Notes under the pieces: generated by a model | Told to the model about the DNA's origin: nothing | The model's database searches: none | Seen by the model: the letters and a program-made list of their open reading frames with translations, nothing else | DNA from: Bifidobacterium coryneforme | GTDB taxonomy: Bacteria; Actinomycetota; Actinomycetes; Actinomycetales; Bifidobacteriaceae | Assembly: GCF_000737865.1 (NCBI RefSeq) | Contig: NZ_CP007287.1 | Span: 1,102,872 to 1,166,871 of the forward strand | DNA: 64,000 nt | Reading direction: 5' to 3' | Position numbers and translations under genes: made by a program | In this document: positions 28,651-44,016 of the stretch, piece by piece | Layout: each line of letters opens with the position of its first letter | How positions within the stretch are numbered: the first letter of the stretch is position 1

Positions 28651-30138
28651 ATGAAACACACAGAGGATGGCATTGACCCCGCTTCGTCGGACCCCCTGGA
28701 CAGTTCCAAACGTCAATATGACGTCATCATCATCGGCTCGGGACCGGGTGGATACTCCGCGGCCCTGCGCTCGGCCGAGCTCGGCGCCCGGGTCGCGCTG
28801 ATCGAGCGTGATCCCGTACCCGGTGGGACCTGTCTGAACCGGGGGTGCATACCCACCAAGGCCCTACTGACGGCCACACAGGTACTGGAGCAGGCTTCCC
28901 TTGGTGAAGCCATGGGAATCCAGATGCAGGCCAAAGGCATCGACTACCAACGCCTGGCCGCCTACCAGGATGAGATGGTCGAAGCCATGACCAGTGGGCT
29001 TACCCAGCTGCTGTCCCAGCGAAAGGTGGACCTTATTCAAGGAGAGGGCTCCATCGTCGGCGATGGACTGGTTGCGGTCAGGACCCCTGACGGCACTGTC
29101 CGCCGGTTGACCACCTGCGACACGGTTCTGGCCATGGGTTCCCGCTCGCGCGCCCTGCCCGGCATACCGTTCAGCGATCGTGTCATCGATTCCGACCGGG
29201 CACTTCGCCTCAAGCCCTTCCGCAAACGGGCCCTGGTCATCGGATCCGGGGATGTGGCCTTGGAATTCGCCACCATATGGCATCAGGCCGGAACGGAGGT
29301 GACGCTGATGATCAGGCGTGACCGGGTCCTCTCCCATTGGGGGCGCCGTACCGGACTGGTCATGACGCGTGAACTGAAGCGGCAGGGCATCAACGTCATA
29401 ACCGATTCCACCTGCCAGGCCATCACCGAATCATCTCCCGACAAACCCCTGACCGTCACCTATGGCCCCACCCAAGGTGGGGGTGAGACGTCTTCCCTGG
29501 AGACCGACCTGGTTCTGGCAGCCATCGGCAGGGATCCCCAGACCGACCAGGATTGGATGGAAGGACTTGGAATCGACACCGATGATGCCGGGCAGATTCT
29601 GACCGATTCCCAGGGCCGGACCAGCCGGGAACGTGTCTGGGCTTTGGGTGACATCACCCCAGGTAACCATCTGGCCCACCGGGCCTTCCAGCAGGGCATC
29701 ACGCTGGCCGAGGCCGCGGCAGGTCTGGATCCCGAACCCGTCAAGGAATCCACCATTCCCCGGGTGGTCTATTCCTCCCCCCAGGCGGCCGCCGTGGGGT
29801 ACACCAAGCAGGAGGCACAGGACGACCCCACCCTGAACCAGGTGGAGGAGACCATATACCCCATGCAGGCCAATTCCCGAATGAGGATGAGCGGGTATCA
29901 GGGCACTTTGAGCCTGGTTACGGCCTGCCTCTCCTCCGATCTGGACACCCGAATCGTGGTGGGACTGGAGATGGTCTCCCCACAGGCATCGGAGAACATC
30001 GCCGAGGTTCAGCAGCTGGTGGGCAACAGGGTTCCACTGGACAGGGCGGCGGGCCTGATTCACCCCCATCCGACCTTTAGCGAGGCGATTGGTGAGGCTC
30101 TGCTCAAAGCCGATGGGCGCCCCCTGAACTTGCGGTAG
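28651..30138 (+). CDS. lpdA: Dihydrolipoamide dehydrogenase-like flavoprotein disulfide reductase
   Basis: FAD-dependent pyridine nucleotide-disulfide oxidoreductase of about 495 residues. FAD site VIIIGSGPGGYSAALRSAELG, redox-active disulfide GGTCLNRGCIPTKALL, NAD site ALVIGSGDVALEFATIW, second FAD motif RVWALGDIT, and C-terminal HPHPTFSEAIGEAL with the His-Glu pair. This is the Lpd subgroup. No E1 or E2 2-oxoacid dehydrogenase genes are next to it; bifidobacteria in general lack a pyruvate dehydrogenase complex, so the partner is unclear. The ATG at 28651 is chosen; upstream in-frame codons do not look coding. Confidence 0.88.
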   Translation: MKHTEDGIDPASSDPLDSSKRQYDVIIIGSGPGGYSAALRSAELGARVALIERDPVPGGTCLNRGCIPTKALLTATQVLEQASLGEAMGIQMQAKGIDYQRLAAYQDEMVEAMTSGLTQLLSQRKVDLIQGEGSIVGDGLVAVRTPDGTVRRLTTCDTVLAMGSRSRALPGIPFSDRVIDSDRALRLKPFRKRALVIGSGDVALEFATIWHQAGTEVTLMIRRDRVLSHWGRRTGLVMTRELKRQGINVITDSTCQAITESSPDKPLTVTYGPTQGGGETSSLETDLVLAAIGRDPQTDQDWMEGLGIDTDDAGQILTDSQGRTSRERVWALGDITPGNHLAHRAFQQGITLAEAAAGLDPEPVKESTIPRVVYSSPQAAAVGYTKQEAQDDPTLNQVEETIYPMQANSRMRMSGYQGTLSLVTACLSSDLDTRIVVGLEMVSPQASENIAEVQQLVGNRVPLDRAAGLIHPHPTFSEAIGEALLKADGRPLNLR

Positions 30139-30152
30139 ACTGGTCAACCAGT
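30139..30152. repeat. Short palindrome between lpdA-like gene and DUF4191 gene
   Basis: ACTGGT-CA-ACCAGT lies directly after the TAG of the flavoprotein gene and 24 bases before the next ATG. It may be a small hairpin or a protein site; nothing more can be said. Confidence 0.35.
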
Positions 30153-30175
30153 GAACGTTTCCGAGTGAGGATCAT

Positions 30176-30907
30176 ATGGCACAAGAGGACAAGGCCAAGA
30201 AGCCGAAAAAGAAGAATGGCACGTTTTCCCAAATCTGGAAAATCTACCAATTCACCCATGCAGAGGACAGGGCCCTGCCTTGGTTCCTTCTGGTGGCCGT
30301 CCTGGTGCCCATCGTGGTGGCTGTTGCGGTCTGCTTCATCTTCCATGTCGGCTGGCTGAGCTGGATACTGTTCGTCCTCCTGGGCATCATGGTGGGTCTT
30401 CTCCTGGGGACCATGACCCTGACCAGGCGCTCCGACAAGGTGGGATACGCCAAGATGGAGGGTCGCCCCGGCGCTGCGGCCGCAGTGCTGAGCAACATCT
30501 CCAAGGCCGGGTTCAGGTTCCCCCAGGATCCCGTCTGGATTGATGCCAAGACCAAGGATGCCATCTGGCGCGGCACCGGTCGGACCGGTGTCTATCTGGT
30601 TGGCGAAGGCGACTATGCCAGGGTCACCAAGGCCATGAAACGCGAAGAGGACAAGATTCGCCGCATCACCAAGGGTTCGGACATCCCGATCTACAAGATC
30701 AGCGTCGGCCAGGGTCCCAACCAGGTGCCCCTAGACAGGCTCCAGAAAGAGGTCATCAAGAAGAAGGTCAAGATGACTGCGGACGAGCTGGCCATCCTCA
30801 ACGAGCGTCTGATCACCCTCCAGAAACGGCAGAACGCCTTGGGCATGCCGAAGGGCATCGACCCCACCAAGGTCCACGTCAGCCGCAAGGCCATGCGCGG
30901 CCGCTGA
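30176..30907 (+). CDS. DUF4191 membrane protein
   Basis: A 243-residue actinobacterial protein. The Lys-rich N-terminus precedes two membrane spans (LPWFLLVAVLVPIVVAVAVCFIF and LSWILFVLLGIMVGLLLGTMTL). A long basic cytoplasmic part follows, ending in KVHVSRKAMRGR. The DUF4191 family is commonly found beside glnA and lipoate-related genes; here glnA is the next gene. Function unknown. A GAGG stretch lies near the ATG, and a strong terminator ends the unit. Confidence 0.88.
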   Translation: MAQEDKAKKPKKKNGTFSQIWKIYQFTHAEDRALPWFLLVAVLVPIVVAVAVCFIFHVGWLSWILFVLLGIMVGLLLGTMTLTRRSDKVGYAKMEGRPGAAAAVLSNISKAGFRFPQDPVWIDAKTKDAIWRGTGRTGVYLVGEGDYARVTKAMKREEDKIRRITKGSDIPIYKISVGQGPNQVPLDRLQKEVIKKKVKMTADELAILNERLITLQKRQNALGMPKGIDPTKVHVSRKAMRGR

Positions 30908-30923
30908 TCTGCCCATGCTTCCA

Positions 30924-30961
30924 CCCCGACACCGAACCTCCAGGCTTAGTGTCGGGGTTTT
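30924..30961 (+). terminator. Terminator before glnA
   Basis: CCCCGACAC (30924-30932) pairs with GTGTCGGGG (30949-30957), followed by TTTT. It closes the DUF4191 transcript. Confidence 0.88.
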
Positions 30962-31005
30962 CCGTATCAGGACTCTTCACACCCGTGTTACCGCCTCGGC
31001 AGTAC

Positions 31006-31021
31006 GAAACAACTCTGTAAC
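31006..31021 (+). promoter_or_regulatory. GlnR-like box upstream of glnA
   Basis: GAAAC-N6-GTAAC occurs about 80 bases before the glnA start. It matches half of the four-part site used by actinobacterial GlnR. A TTGGCG (31034-31039) and TAGACT (31055-31060) pair downstream is a weak promoter candidate with short 15-base spacing. Whether this organism has GlnR is not known from the window. Confidence 0.4.
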
Positions 31022-31097
31022 TTAAGTTGCGGGTTGGCGAAAACTCGGGTCTTTTAGACTGTATGACCATAACGGTTCTCATGAAAGGAGCGGTTCA

Positions 31098-32534
31098 GTG
31101 ACAGAACTGAAGTCAAAGGCCGATTGCGAAGCTTTGATCAACCAGGAGGGCGTGGAGTATGTCTCCGTCAGGTTTACCGACTTGATCGGGGTTCAGCAGC
31201 ACTTCACCGTCCCGGCAAGCGAGTTCCTCAATGACGCATTCACGGACGGCATGGCCTTCGACGGCTCTTCCGTACAGGGATTCCAGGCCATCAACGAGTC
31301 GGATATGAAGCTGATCCCCGATCCGGAGACCGCCTACCTGGATCCGTTCCGCAAGCACAAGACCCTGGATGTTGCCTTCTCCATCGTCGACCCGCTGACC
31401 GATGAGCCCTATTCACGCGACCCCAGGCAGATTGCAGCCAAGGCAGAGGCCTACCTGAAGTCGACCGGAATCGCCGACACCGCTTCCTTCGCCCCCGAGG
31501 CCGAGTTCTTCATCTTCGACAAGGTCCGCTTCGAGAACAGCATGCAACGCTCCTTCTACGAGGTGGACACCATCGAGGCCCCTTGGAATACCGGGGTGGA
31601 TGTCGAGGAGGACGGCTCCCCCAACATCGGTTTCAAGAACCGCATCAAGAAGGGCTATTTCCCCGTTCCCCCCATCGACCACTACCAGGATCTGCGTGAT
31701 GACATGGTTGCCAACCTGCAGAAGGTGGGCCTGATTCTGGAGCGTTCCCACCACGAGGTCGGCGGTGCCGGACAGCAGGAGATCAATTACCGCTTCAACA
31801 CCCTCCTGCATGCGGGCGACGACCTGATGAAGTACAAGTACGTGGTCCATGAGACCGCTGCCCTGGCAGGCAAGGCTGCAACCTTCATGCCCAAGCCCAT
31901 TGCAGGCGACAACGGCACGGGCATGCACTGCCACCAGTCCCTCTGGAAGGACGGCAAGCCGCTCTTCTACGATGAGAAGGGTTACGGCGGCCTTTCCGAC
32001 ATCGCCCGTTGGTATGTGGGCGGTCTGATCAAGCACGCCTCCGCGGTCCTGGCCTTCACCAACCCCTCGATGAACTCCTACAAGCGTCTTGTGCCCGGAT
32101 ACGAGGCACCGGTCAACCTGGTCTACTCGGCCAGGAACCGCTCCGCCGCCATCCGTATTCCGCTGGCCGGCACCTCGCCCGCCGCCAAGCGCATCGAGTT
32201 CCGTGCACCGGATCCCTCCTGCAATCCCTTCCTGGCATTCTCAGCCCAGCTCATGGCCGGACTGGACGGAATCCTCAACCACACAGAGCCTCCGGCACCC
32301 GTGGACAAGGATCTCTACGAGCTGCCCCCGGAGGAGCACGACCAGATCAAGCAGGTCCCCGGTTCCCTGGAAGAGGCCCTGAACGCCCTGGAAGAGGACC
32401 ACGACTTCCTGAGTGAGGGAGACGTCTTCACCGACGATCTGATCGAGACCTGGCTGGACCTCAAGCGCGGTGAGCTGGCCCAGGCCCGCCTGGCCCCCAC
32501 CCCCCTGGAGTACGAGCTCTACTTCCATATCTGA
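31098..32534 (+). CDS. glnA: Glutamine synthetase type I
   Basis: Condenses ammonia and glutamate to glutamine. Beta-Grasp N-terminus with [14 protein letters not shown] and [12 protein letters not shown], catalytic domain with [31 protein letters not shown], the ATP-site THMHCHQSL-type segment ([13 protein letters not shown]), [16 protein letters not shown] and a likely adenylylation Tyr near residue 407 in [11 protein letters not shown]. The 478-residue length and the Tyr loop fit the GSI-beta group. The start is GTG at 31098, seven bases after AAAGGAG. Monocistronic, between two strong terminators. Confidence 0.97.
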   Translation: MTELKSKADCEALINQEGVEYVSVRFTDLIGVQQHFTVPASEFLNDAFTDGMAFDGSSVQGFQAINESDMKLIPDPETAYLDPFRKHKTLDVAFSIVDPLTDEPYSRDPRQIAAKAEAYLKSTGIADTASFAPEAEFFIFDKVRFENSMQRSFYEVDTIEAPWNTGVDVEEDGSPNIGFKNRIKKGYFPVPPIDHYQDLRDDMVANLQKVGLILERSHHEVGGAGQQEINYRFNTLLHAGDDLMKYKYVVHETAALAGKAATFMPKPIAGDNGTGMHCHQSLWKDGKPLFYDEKGYGGLSDIARWYVGGLIKHASAVLAFTNPSMNSYKRLVPGYEAPVNLVYSARNRSAAIRIPLAGTSPAAKRIEFRAPDPSCNPFLAFSAQLMAGLDGILNHTEPPAPVDKDLYELPPEEHDQIKQVPGSLEEALNALEEDHDFLSEGDVFTDDLIETWLDLKRGELAQARLAPTPLEYELYFHI

Positions 32535-32586
32535 CCCCTATGCCCCGGACAAATCGATAAAGACTCGGTTCTTCCGGTATGGGTTC

Positions 32587-32632
32587 AAGCCCCCGGCCCG
32601 ACGCCTTGGCGCCCGGTCGGGGGCTTGTTTTT
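32587..32632 (+). terminator. Terminator after glnA
   Basis: AAGCCCCCGGCC (from 32587) pairs with GGTCGGGGGCTT (to 32626), with a short inner GGCGCC segment, followed by GTTTTT. A very stable hairpin. Confidence 0.9.
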
Positions 32633-32708
32633 CCGCATAGGCGATGCGACCCAACACACCTGGTCCCTCCCCAATGATGAGATTGAAGTGAGAAGAAATC
32701 CATGACCG

Positions 32709-34034
32709 ATGGAGGTGGCGGTGCGCTGGGTGCGCGAGTTCATGAGTCTTCCGGACTACCTCCGGACCATGCTGATAGTCGACCTGATGTGTTCCTTCGG
32801 CATCGGCCTGGTCATGCCCATCGAACTCCTTTTCGCCACCCACTCGCTGGGAGCCACCATGAGCGAGGCTGCCCTGCTGGTCACCATCAGCTCCATCGGC
32901 TCGCTGATTTCCAACCCGATCATCGGTTGGGTCTCCGACCGTCGATCCTCCTGGCTGGCCATGCACACGGCGATGATCTTCTCCGTGATAGGGCCACTGA
33001 TTTTCACCCTGGCCCATGACTTCACGATGGGGGCCGTCGGAGCCTTCGTCTCCGGTCTGGGGATGGGCATGCAGACCTCCTGGTCCAGCATCCTGACGCA
33101 GATATCGACACGTGAACAGCATCGAATCGTCTACGGAATCAACCAGGCTGAAGTGAACCTGGGTATCGGCCTGGGAGCTGCGGTCGGCGGACTCCTGGCG
33201 GCAGGCGGCCAGGACTACCTCTACCGGTGGGGATTCGGCGGCCGCGCACTGGGGTTCGCCCTGCTCAGCCTGACCCTTCTTATCATCGAACGGCACTACG
33301 ACCTGCGCGCGCTGACAGCCCGGCTCAAGGTCGAATTCCAGGAAGAGGACAGGAAGGACTCCCCCGCCTCCGGGAGAACAGAAGACAGCAGCACGGCCCA
33401 GACTGCCCAAAGCGGCACCTATGGCGGCTCGACCAGGTCCCTGACCTACGTACTGGTGACCATGGGACTCCTGGTCTGCGGGAGCTTCTTCATGGACCTT
33501 TTCGGATACTCCCAGTTCGACGCCGGCCTGGTCACCACGCTCATATCCGATCAGCACATCCCCCGGTGGTCGCTTTCCGTGGTCGATGTGGTCAACACCT
33601 TCTCGGTGGTCATCCTGAACATCATCCTCCTCCCCAGGCTGAAGGACCACAACCATGTACGAATCCTGCGCACGGTCCCGGTTTTCTGGGCCGCCGCCTG
33701 GATCATCATCGTTCTGGGCCTGAGACTGACCACCACCTTCGGAGCCCTGACCGTGGCCTCCCTGGGTATCATCGTCTTCGGACTGGGCGAGGTCATGATG
33801 GGGATATCCCAGCCCGTGGTTGCCGCAGAACTGGCTGGGCCCGCCTACAGTGGCAGGATGTTCGGTCTGCTCAATACGGCGGCTTCCCTAGGCTATATCT
33901 TCGGCCCCATGTTTGCGTCATACATACTGGCCGGCCATGAGACCATACCACTCCTTGCCATGTGCGCCATCGGCTTGATCGTGGTCAGTCTGCCCTGGCT
34001 CCTCTTCATTCCCTCGGGTGAACGTCGCGCTTAG
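32709..34034 (+). CDS. MFS transporter, sugar-efflux-like
   Basis: A polytopic membrane protein of 441 residues with about twelve hydrophobic spans in two halves, joined by a polar loop of about 60 residues (EFQEEDRKDSPASGRTEDSS). The GRITWGVSDRR-like loop between spans 2 and 3 (NPIIGWVSDRRSSWLAMH) is the MFS signature. The arrangement resembles SET-type sugar efflux transporters, but the cargo is not evident. Start choice is open: ATG 32709, or GTG 32721 with GGAGG five bases upstream. It is a single gene after glnA. Confidence 0.85.
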   Translation: MEVAVRWVREFMSLPDYLRTMLIVDLMCSFGIGLVMPIELLFATHSLGATMSEAALLVTISSIGSLISNPIIGWVSDRRSSWLAMHTAMIFSVIGPLIFTLAHDFTMGAVGAFVSGLGMGMQTSWSSILTQISTREQHRIVYGINQAEVNLGIGLGAAVGGLLAAGGQDYLYRWGFGGRALGFALLSLTLLIIERHYDLRALTARLKVEFQEEDRKDSPASGRTEDSSTAQTAQSGTYGGSTRSLTYVLVTMGLLVCGSFFMDLFGYSQFDAGLVTTLISDQHIPRWSLSVVDVVNTFSVVILNIILLPRLKDHNHVRILRTVPVFWAAAWIIIVLGLRLTTTFGALTVASLGIIVFGLGEVMMGISQPVVAAELAGPAYSGRMFGLLNTAASLGYIFGPMFASYILAGHETIPLLAMCAIGLIVVSLPWLLFIPSGERRA

Positions 34035-34155
34035 TCAATAAGCCCGATATTCACTCGTCTCCGATACCCCTTGCCTGGCGGTCGAAGACCTCATGCAGAC
34101 CTTCCTGGTCTGGACTGCAAACCGATTGCAACCGGGCGTCATGCCGCCCGATCCA

Positions 34156-35343
34156 TCAGGAGGTGGCGGACATCAGGGTCTTGGCCAGGTCCACAAAGCG
34201 GCGCGCCAGGTCGGAATCATCCAGTGAGCCATCCGGCTTGAGCACGGCGGGCCGGCCGGATTCTCCCACGGTCCGAACCTCTGGCTGCAGGGGCAGCTGG
34301 GCAAGGAGGGGGACCTGGTACCCCAGGGCCTCGGTCAGTTGGTCGGAGACCCGTTGCCCACCGCCACTGCCGAATATCTCCAGGTGTTCATCCTGATGGT
34401 CGTACCAGGACATGTTCTCCACGACCCCACGGACCCTGGTGGGCACCTGAAGCGCCACCAGACCGGACCTGACCGCCACATCAGAGGCACTGGGCTGGGG
34501 GGTGGTGACGACCACCAGCTCGCTGTTGGGCAGGGCCTGGGCCACCGAAAGCGCCATATCCCCGGTCCCGGGGGCAAGGTCCAGCAGGAGCACATCCGGG
34601 TCACCCCACCAGACATCCGAGAGGAACTGTTCCAAGGAACGTTGCAGCCGTGGACCCCGCCAGAGGATAGCCCGGTCGGACCCTGCGAACATGCCGATGG
34701 ATATCAGCTTGACCCCCCAAGCCGTGACAGGCATGAGCATCCCGTTCAGATTCGTGGGCTGGGTGTCCACACCGAAGAGGTTGGGCAGCGAGAACCCATA
34801 GATATCCGCATCAATGGCGGCGGTGTCGTACCCCAGAGCTGCCAGGGTGGCTGCCAGGTTGACCGTGACCGAGGACTTGCCCACACCGCCCTTCCCCGAG
34901 GCAATGGCGAAAATTCGGGTCTTGATACCCGGCTTGGTGAAGGGGTTGCTTCGCCTGGCCGCCTTGAGGTCCGCAACGAGGTTATTCAGTTTCTCCTTGC
35001 TCATGGATGCTACATCAATCCGGGAGTGCAGCCTGGCCCGGGGGTAGGAGGAAACAGCCCCGTTGATCTGGTTGGTGATGGTTTGGGAGAGGGGGCATCC
35101 CTTGATGGTCAGCTCCACCCTGACCGTCACATCATAGTCGGCCTCAGTGGTATCACGGCGTGGTACTACCACGATGTCGGTTATCATGCCCAGGTCCGTG
35201 ATGGATCGGCCCAGTTCGGGGTCGATGACCTTGCTTAGACGTTCGAAGACCTCGCCCTTGATGCGGCGAGGGAAATCCTCCCAATCCGTCTGGTCGTTCA
35301 CTCCGCTACCACCGTTTTCCGTTCTAAACTGCTCTTGACCCAT
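34156..35343 (-). CDS. mrp: Mrp/ApbC-family iron-sulfur cluster carrier ATPase
   Basis: P-loop ATPase that carries Fe-S clusters to target proteins. The N-terminal MIP18/DUF59 domain (VIDPELGRSITDLGMITDIVV, with a GCPLSQTI Cys) is followed by the NTPase domain with the deviant Walker A ASGKGGVGKSSVTVNLA, switch region IDADIYGFSLPNLFG and DVLLLDLAPGTGDMAL. The usual C-terminal CxxC is not obvious; NMSWYDHQDEHLEIFGSGGG stands where it normally is, which is common in actinobacterial Mrp. The ATG at 35343 or one at 35355 may be used. It converges with the MFS gene. Confidence 0.92.
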   Translation of the reverse strand: MGQEQFRTENGGSGVNDQTDWEDFPRRIKGEVFERLSKVIDPELGRSITDLGMITDIVVVPRRDTTEADYDVTVRVELTIKGCPLSQTITNQINGAVSSYPRARLHSRIDVASMSKEKLNNLVADLKAARRSNPFTKPGIKTRIFAIASGKGGVGKSSVTVNLAATLAALGYDTAAIDADIYGFSLPNLFGVDTQPTNLNGMLMPVTAWGVKLISIGMFAGSDRAILWRGPRLQRSLEQFLSDVWWGDPDVLLLDLAPGTGDMALSVAQALPNSELVVVTTPQPSASDVAVRSGLVALQVPTRVRGVVENMSWYDHQDEHLEIFGSGGGQRVSDQLTEALGYQVPLLAQLPLQPEVRTVGESGRPAVLKPDGSLDDSDLARRFVDLAKTLMSATS

Positions 35344-35414
35344 GCCGCCCACCATAGCCCGAGACCAGGGCGCACCTCCAGAGCGGGACTGGTCGGATAT
35401 TGCGAAGAGCCTGG

Positions 35415-41523
<6,109 letters not shown>

Positions 41524-41567
41524 AATTGTCCCAATTCATCCAGACATGTCGCTTATAGAATAAAGGG

Positions 41568-43886
41568 GTGAAACGAACCCCCGCCATACCTCGACCGAGG
41601 GCATCAGGCCGTCTTGCCCTCTGCCTGGGCATCCTCCTTGTTCTGGTCATGGAGGTCGGGGTATTCAACCTGTCCCACTGGCAATCCCTGGGAGGGCAGA
41701 CCCCTGAAACATCTCGGCAGGCAGACACCGAACCCGAACTCGGTCCGGGTCTGGAGTCCCTTCCAGGTGGGGGTCTGATCGTCACGGACCCTGCCGGGGC
41801 TTGGATTCAGATCCCCGCTCCCACCCGTGGGTCGAAGTTCGTCAAAGTAGAGACGTCCAAGGCAAAAGACGGCAATCACCACGAAGGCCATGTCCCCGGA
41901 CAGGTCCATGTCCGACTGGATGCCAGGTATTCCCCCTCGGCAGGGTGGACCAGAGGCAGCAACGCAATGGTGGTGTACCGATCAGCCAGATCGCTTTACC
42001 TGAGGAACACGGCCGAACCACCACAGACAGGAGGGTCACTGACCGCATTGCGGCTCTGGGTGGAAGAACCGGCAGAAACGCGCCTGTCCATCAGGACCTT
42101 GATTCCCGACGTCAGGGTTCCTCTGAGCGTCAATCCTGTGCGCCTGATCGCCATGGCGGCCCTAATCCTCCTGGTTGCGGCCTTCCTGCCCGGATCACGC
42201 CTCTGGAGGACACCACTGGATACGAAATCGCGGGGACAGCGGCTGGCCCTGACCCTGGCCCTGGCTCCGCTGACCGTTTGGGCAATCTGCTCCATACTGA
42301 ACGACCTGTCGACCTTCGTGCCCGGGGACTTCCATAATCCAGATTCCTACACCTACGACTTCAACCAATACGACCATGTGGCCCAGGCCCTCCTCCAGGG
42401 TCGCCCCTGGTTGGATCTTGACCAGGCACCAGGCCTGGCCGCGGCCGAGAACCCTTATGACATCGTCACCAGGAACAATCTGTTGGCCCAGGACCAGAAA
42501 CCCATTTACTGGGACTATGTCTATTGGAAGGGTCACTGGTACTCCTACTTCGGTGTCCTCCCCGCCATCCTCCTCTTCATGCCTTATCGGGCCCTGACCT
42601 CCCTCTTCCATCCTGGCGGGTACGCCCTGCCCACATCAGCCGCGGCCTCCATCCTGACCCTTCTGGCCACGGTCGCGATGGTCCTGGCGGTCATCCGCCT
42701 CCTGGACCGGCACTTCCCGGGTATCAGTCTGGCCTCGACCATCCTGTCCCTGATAGCGATCCTGACCGGGTCGAACATCGCCTACCTCTGGTGCAGGAAG
42801 AATTTCTACACGGTGCCCTTTGCCGCAGGTTTGCTCTTTGTGATGACCGGCCTATGGATCTGGCTCGGAGCCCGGAGGGTCCACTCGGTGGGGGGAGGAA
42901 CCCGGAGGTGGACCCTGGCAGATGGTGGCGGATGGCTCCATACCCCGGGAGATCCGAAGCCTGGGTGGACACTGTCAAAGCCACGTGTATTCCTGGGGTC
43001 GCTCTGCATAGCGGCCACCCTGGGATGCCGGCCCACTTTCATAGTGGCCGGGCTCCTGGCCATCCCCATCTTCTCCCATGAAATCAGGGATATGATGAGC
43101 TCCCTCCGCCCTCGGCCAGGCACCTCTTCAGCCAGGGAAGGAGCCGGTCCCTCACCGGCTGTTTCGGCCACCCTGCTCGGCACCGCCCTGCTTCCCCTGC
43201 TCCTCGTTGCTGCCCCTCTACTCTGGTACAACCACTGGCGGTTCGGTTCCGCCCTGGATTTCGGCAACAGATACCAGATGACCGTTGTGGACCTGACCCA
43301 ATATCATCCCCACCTCGGCAGCCTCCCCCGACTTTTCGGTTATTACCTCTTCCAGCCGCTGTCCACCAAGGGCTCCTTCCCCTTCCTGAGAATCTCACCC
43401 GCTCCCCTGAATGTATGGCACTACACCGAACCGGGTATCGGAGGGCTCCTGGTCACCGCACCGGTAATTCCGGTCTGCCTGATTCTCCTCTGCTCAACCC
43501 AGGTGCGCCGAAATCTGAAGGACCGGAACCTGTACGGGCTGACCCTTCTGTCCATTCCCTCGGCTCTTCTGGTCATGGTTATGGATGCCTACCTGGGTGG
43601 ATTCTCCGACCGGTACATGATTGATTTCGCCTGGTTGCTGGCCCTGGTGGCGGTCCTGGTCATATCCTCCTGCGACCGGTCTGGTCAGGATACCCTGAGG
43701 AAATTGAACGGAACGGCAGGGTACACCGATCGGACGGATGGACCGGCCGGAAAACCGGTATCATTCCTTCTGACCTTATCCTGCCTGGTATCCGTCCTGC
43801 TGATGACCGGATATGTTCTGGTCCTCCTCTCCCATTTCGAGACCTCGATATTCTCCACCATCGAAGTCTGGTTCACCTACCTGTAG
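41568..43886 (+). CDS. Polytopic membrane protein, GT-C glycosyltransferase-like
   Basis: A 772-residue integral membrane protein with a single N-terminal span, an extracytoplasmic beta-rich domain (about residues 45-200), and then about eleven spans. The loop after the third span contains NPDSYTYDFNQYDHVAQALLQGRPWLDL and NPYDIVTRNNLL, where acidic residues sit as in GT-C transferases. KPIYWDYVYWKGHWYSYFG follows. That suggests lipid-linked sugar transfer to the envelope, but homology is not proven. The GTG start at 41568 lacks a good Shine-Dalgarno, and a TATAGAAT box lies about ten bases upstream, so a leaderless message is possible. Confidence 0.72.
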   Translation: MKRTPAIPRPRASGRLALCLGILLVLVMEVGVFNLSHWQSLGGQTPETSRQADTEPELGPGLESLPGGGLIVTDPAGAWIQIPAPTRGSKFVKVETSKAKDGNHHEGHVPGQVHVRLDARYSPSAGWTRGSNAMVVYRSARSLYLRNTAEPPQTGGSLTALRLWVEEPAETRLSIRTLIPDVRVPLSVNPVRLIAMAALILLVAAFLPGSRLWRTPLDTKSRGQRLALTLALAPLTVWAICSILNDLSTFVPGDFHNPDSYTYDFNQYDHVAQALLQGRPWLDLDQAPGLAAAENPYDIVTRNNLLAQDQKPIYWDYVYWKGHWYSYFGVLPAILLFMPYRALTSLFHPGGYALPTSAAASILTLLATVAMVLAVIRLLDRHFPGISLASTILSLIAILTGSNIAYLWCRKNFYTVPFAAGLLFVMTGLWIWLGARRVHSVGGGTRRWTLADGGGWLHTPGDPKPGWTLSKPRVFLGSLCIAATLGCRPTFIVAGLLAIPIFSHEIRDMMSSLRPRPGTSSAREGAGPSPAVSATLLGTALLPLLLVAAPLLWYNHWRFGSALDFGNRYQMTVVDLTQYHPHLGSLPRLFGYYLFQPLSTKGSFPFLRISPAPLNVWHYTEPGIGGLLVTAPVIPVCLILLCSTQVRRNLKDRNLYGLTLLSIPSALLVMVMDAYLGGFSDRYMIDFAWLLALVAVLVISSCDRSGQDTLRKLNGTAGYTDRTDGPAGKPVSFLLTLSCLVSVLLMTGYVLVLLSHFETSIFSTIEVWFTYL

Positions 43887-43941
43887 CCCGACGAGAACGG
43901 CATGCTCCATGAGCTGCCGTGCTGGATGGTGAAGCATACAG

Positions 43942-43983
43942 AGGGGCCGGCATCCACCTCATATGGGATGGATGCCGGCCCCT
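43942..43983. terminator. Bidirectional terminator between converging genes
   Basis: AGGGGCCGGCATCCA (43942-43956) pairs with TGGATGCCGGCCCCT (43969-43983). It lies between the plus-strand membrane-protein gene and the minus-strand GH3 gene, which converge. T-tracts are poor on both sides, so efficiency is uncertain. Confidence 0.7.
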
Positions 43984-44016
43984 ACCTCTTATCGGTTAAC
44001 CGAATCTGTCCGGTCT

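Noticed and set aside
34035-34155. GGGCG/CGCCC hairpin between the MFS and mrp genes as a terminator
   Set aside because: Stem is five bases and no T-run follows on either strand; support is too weak.
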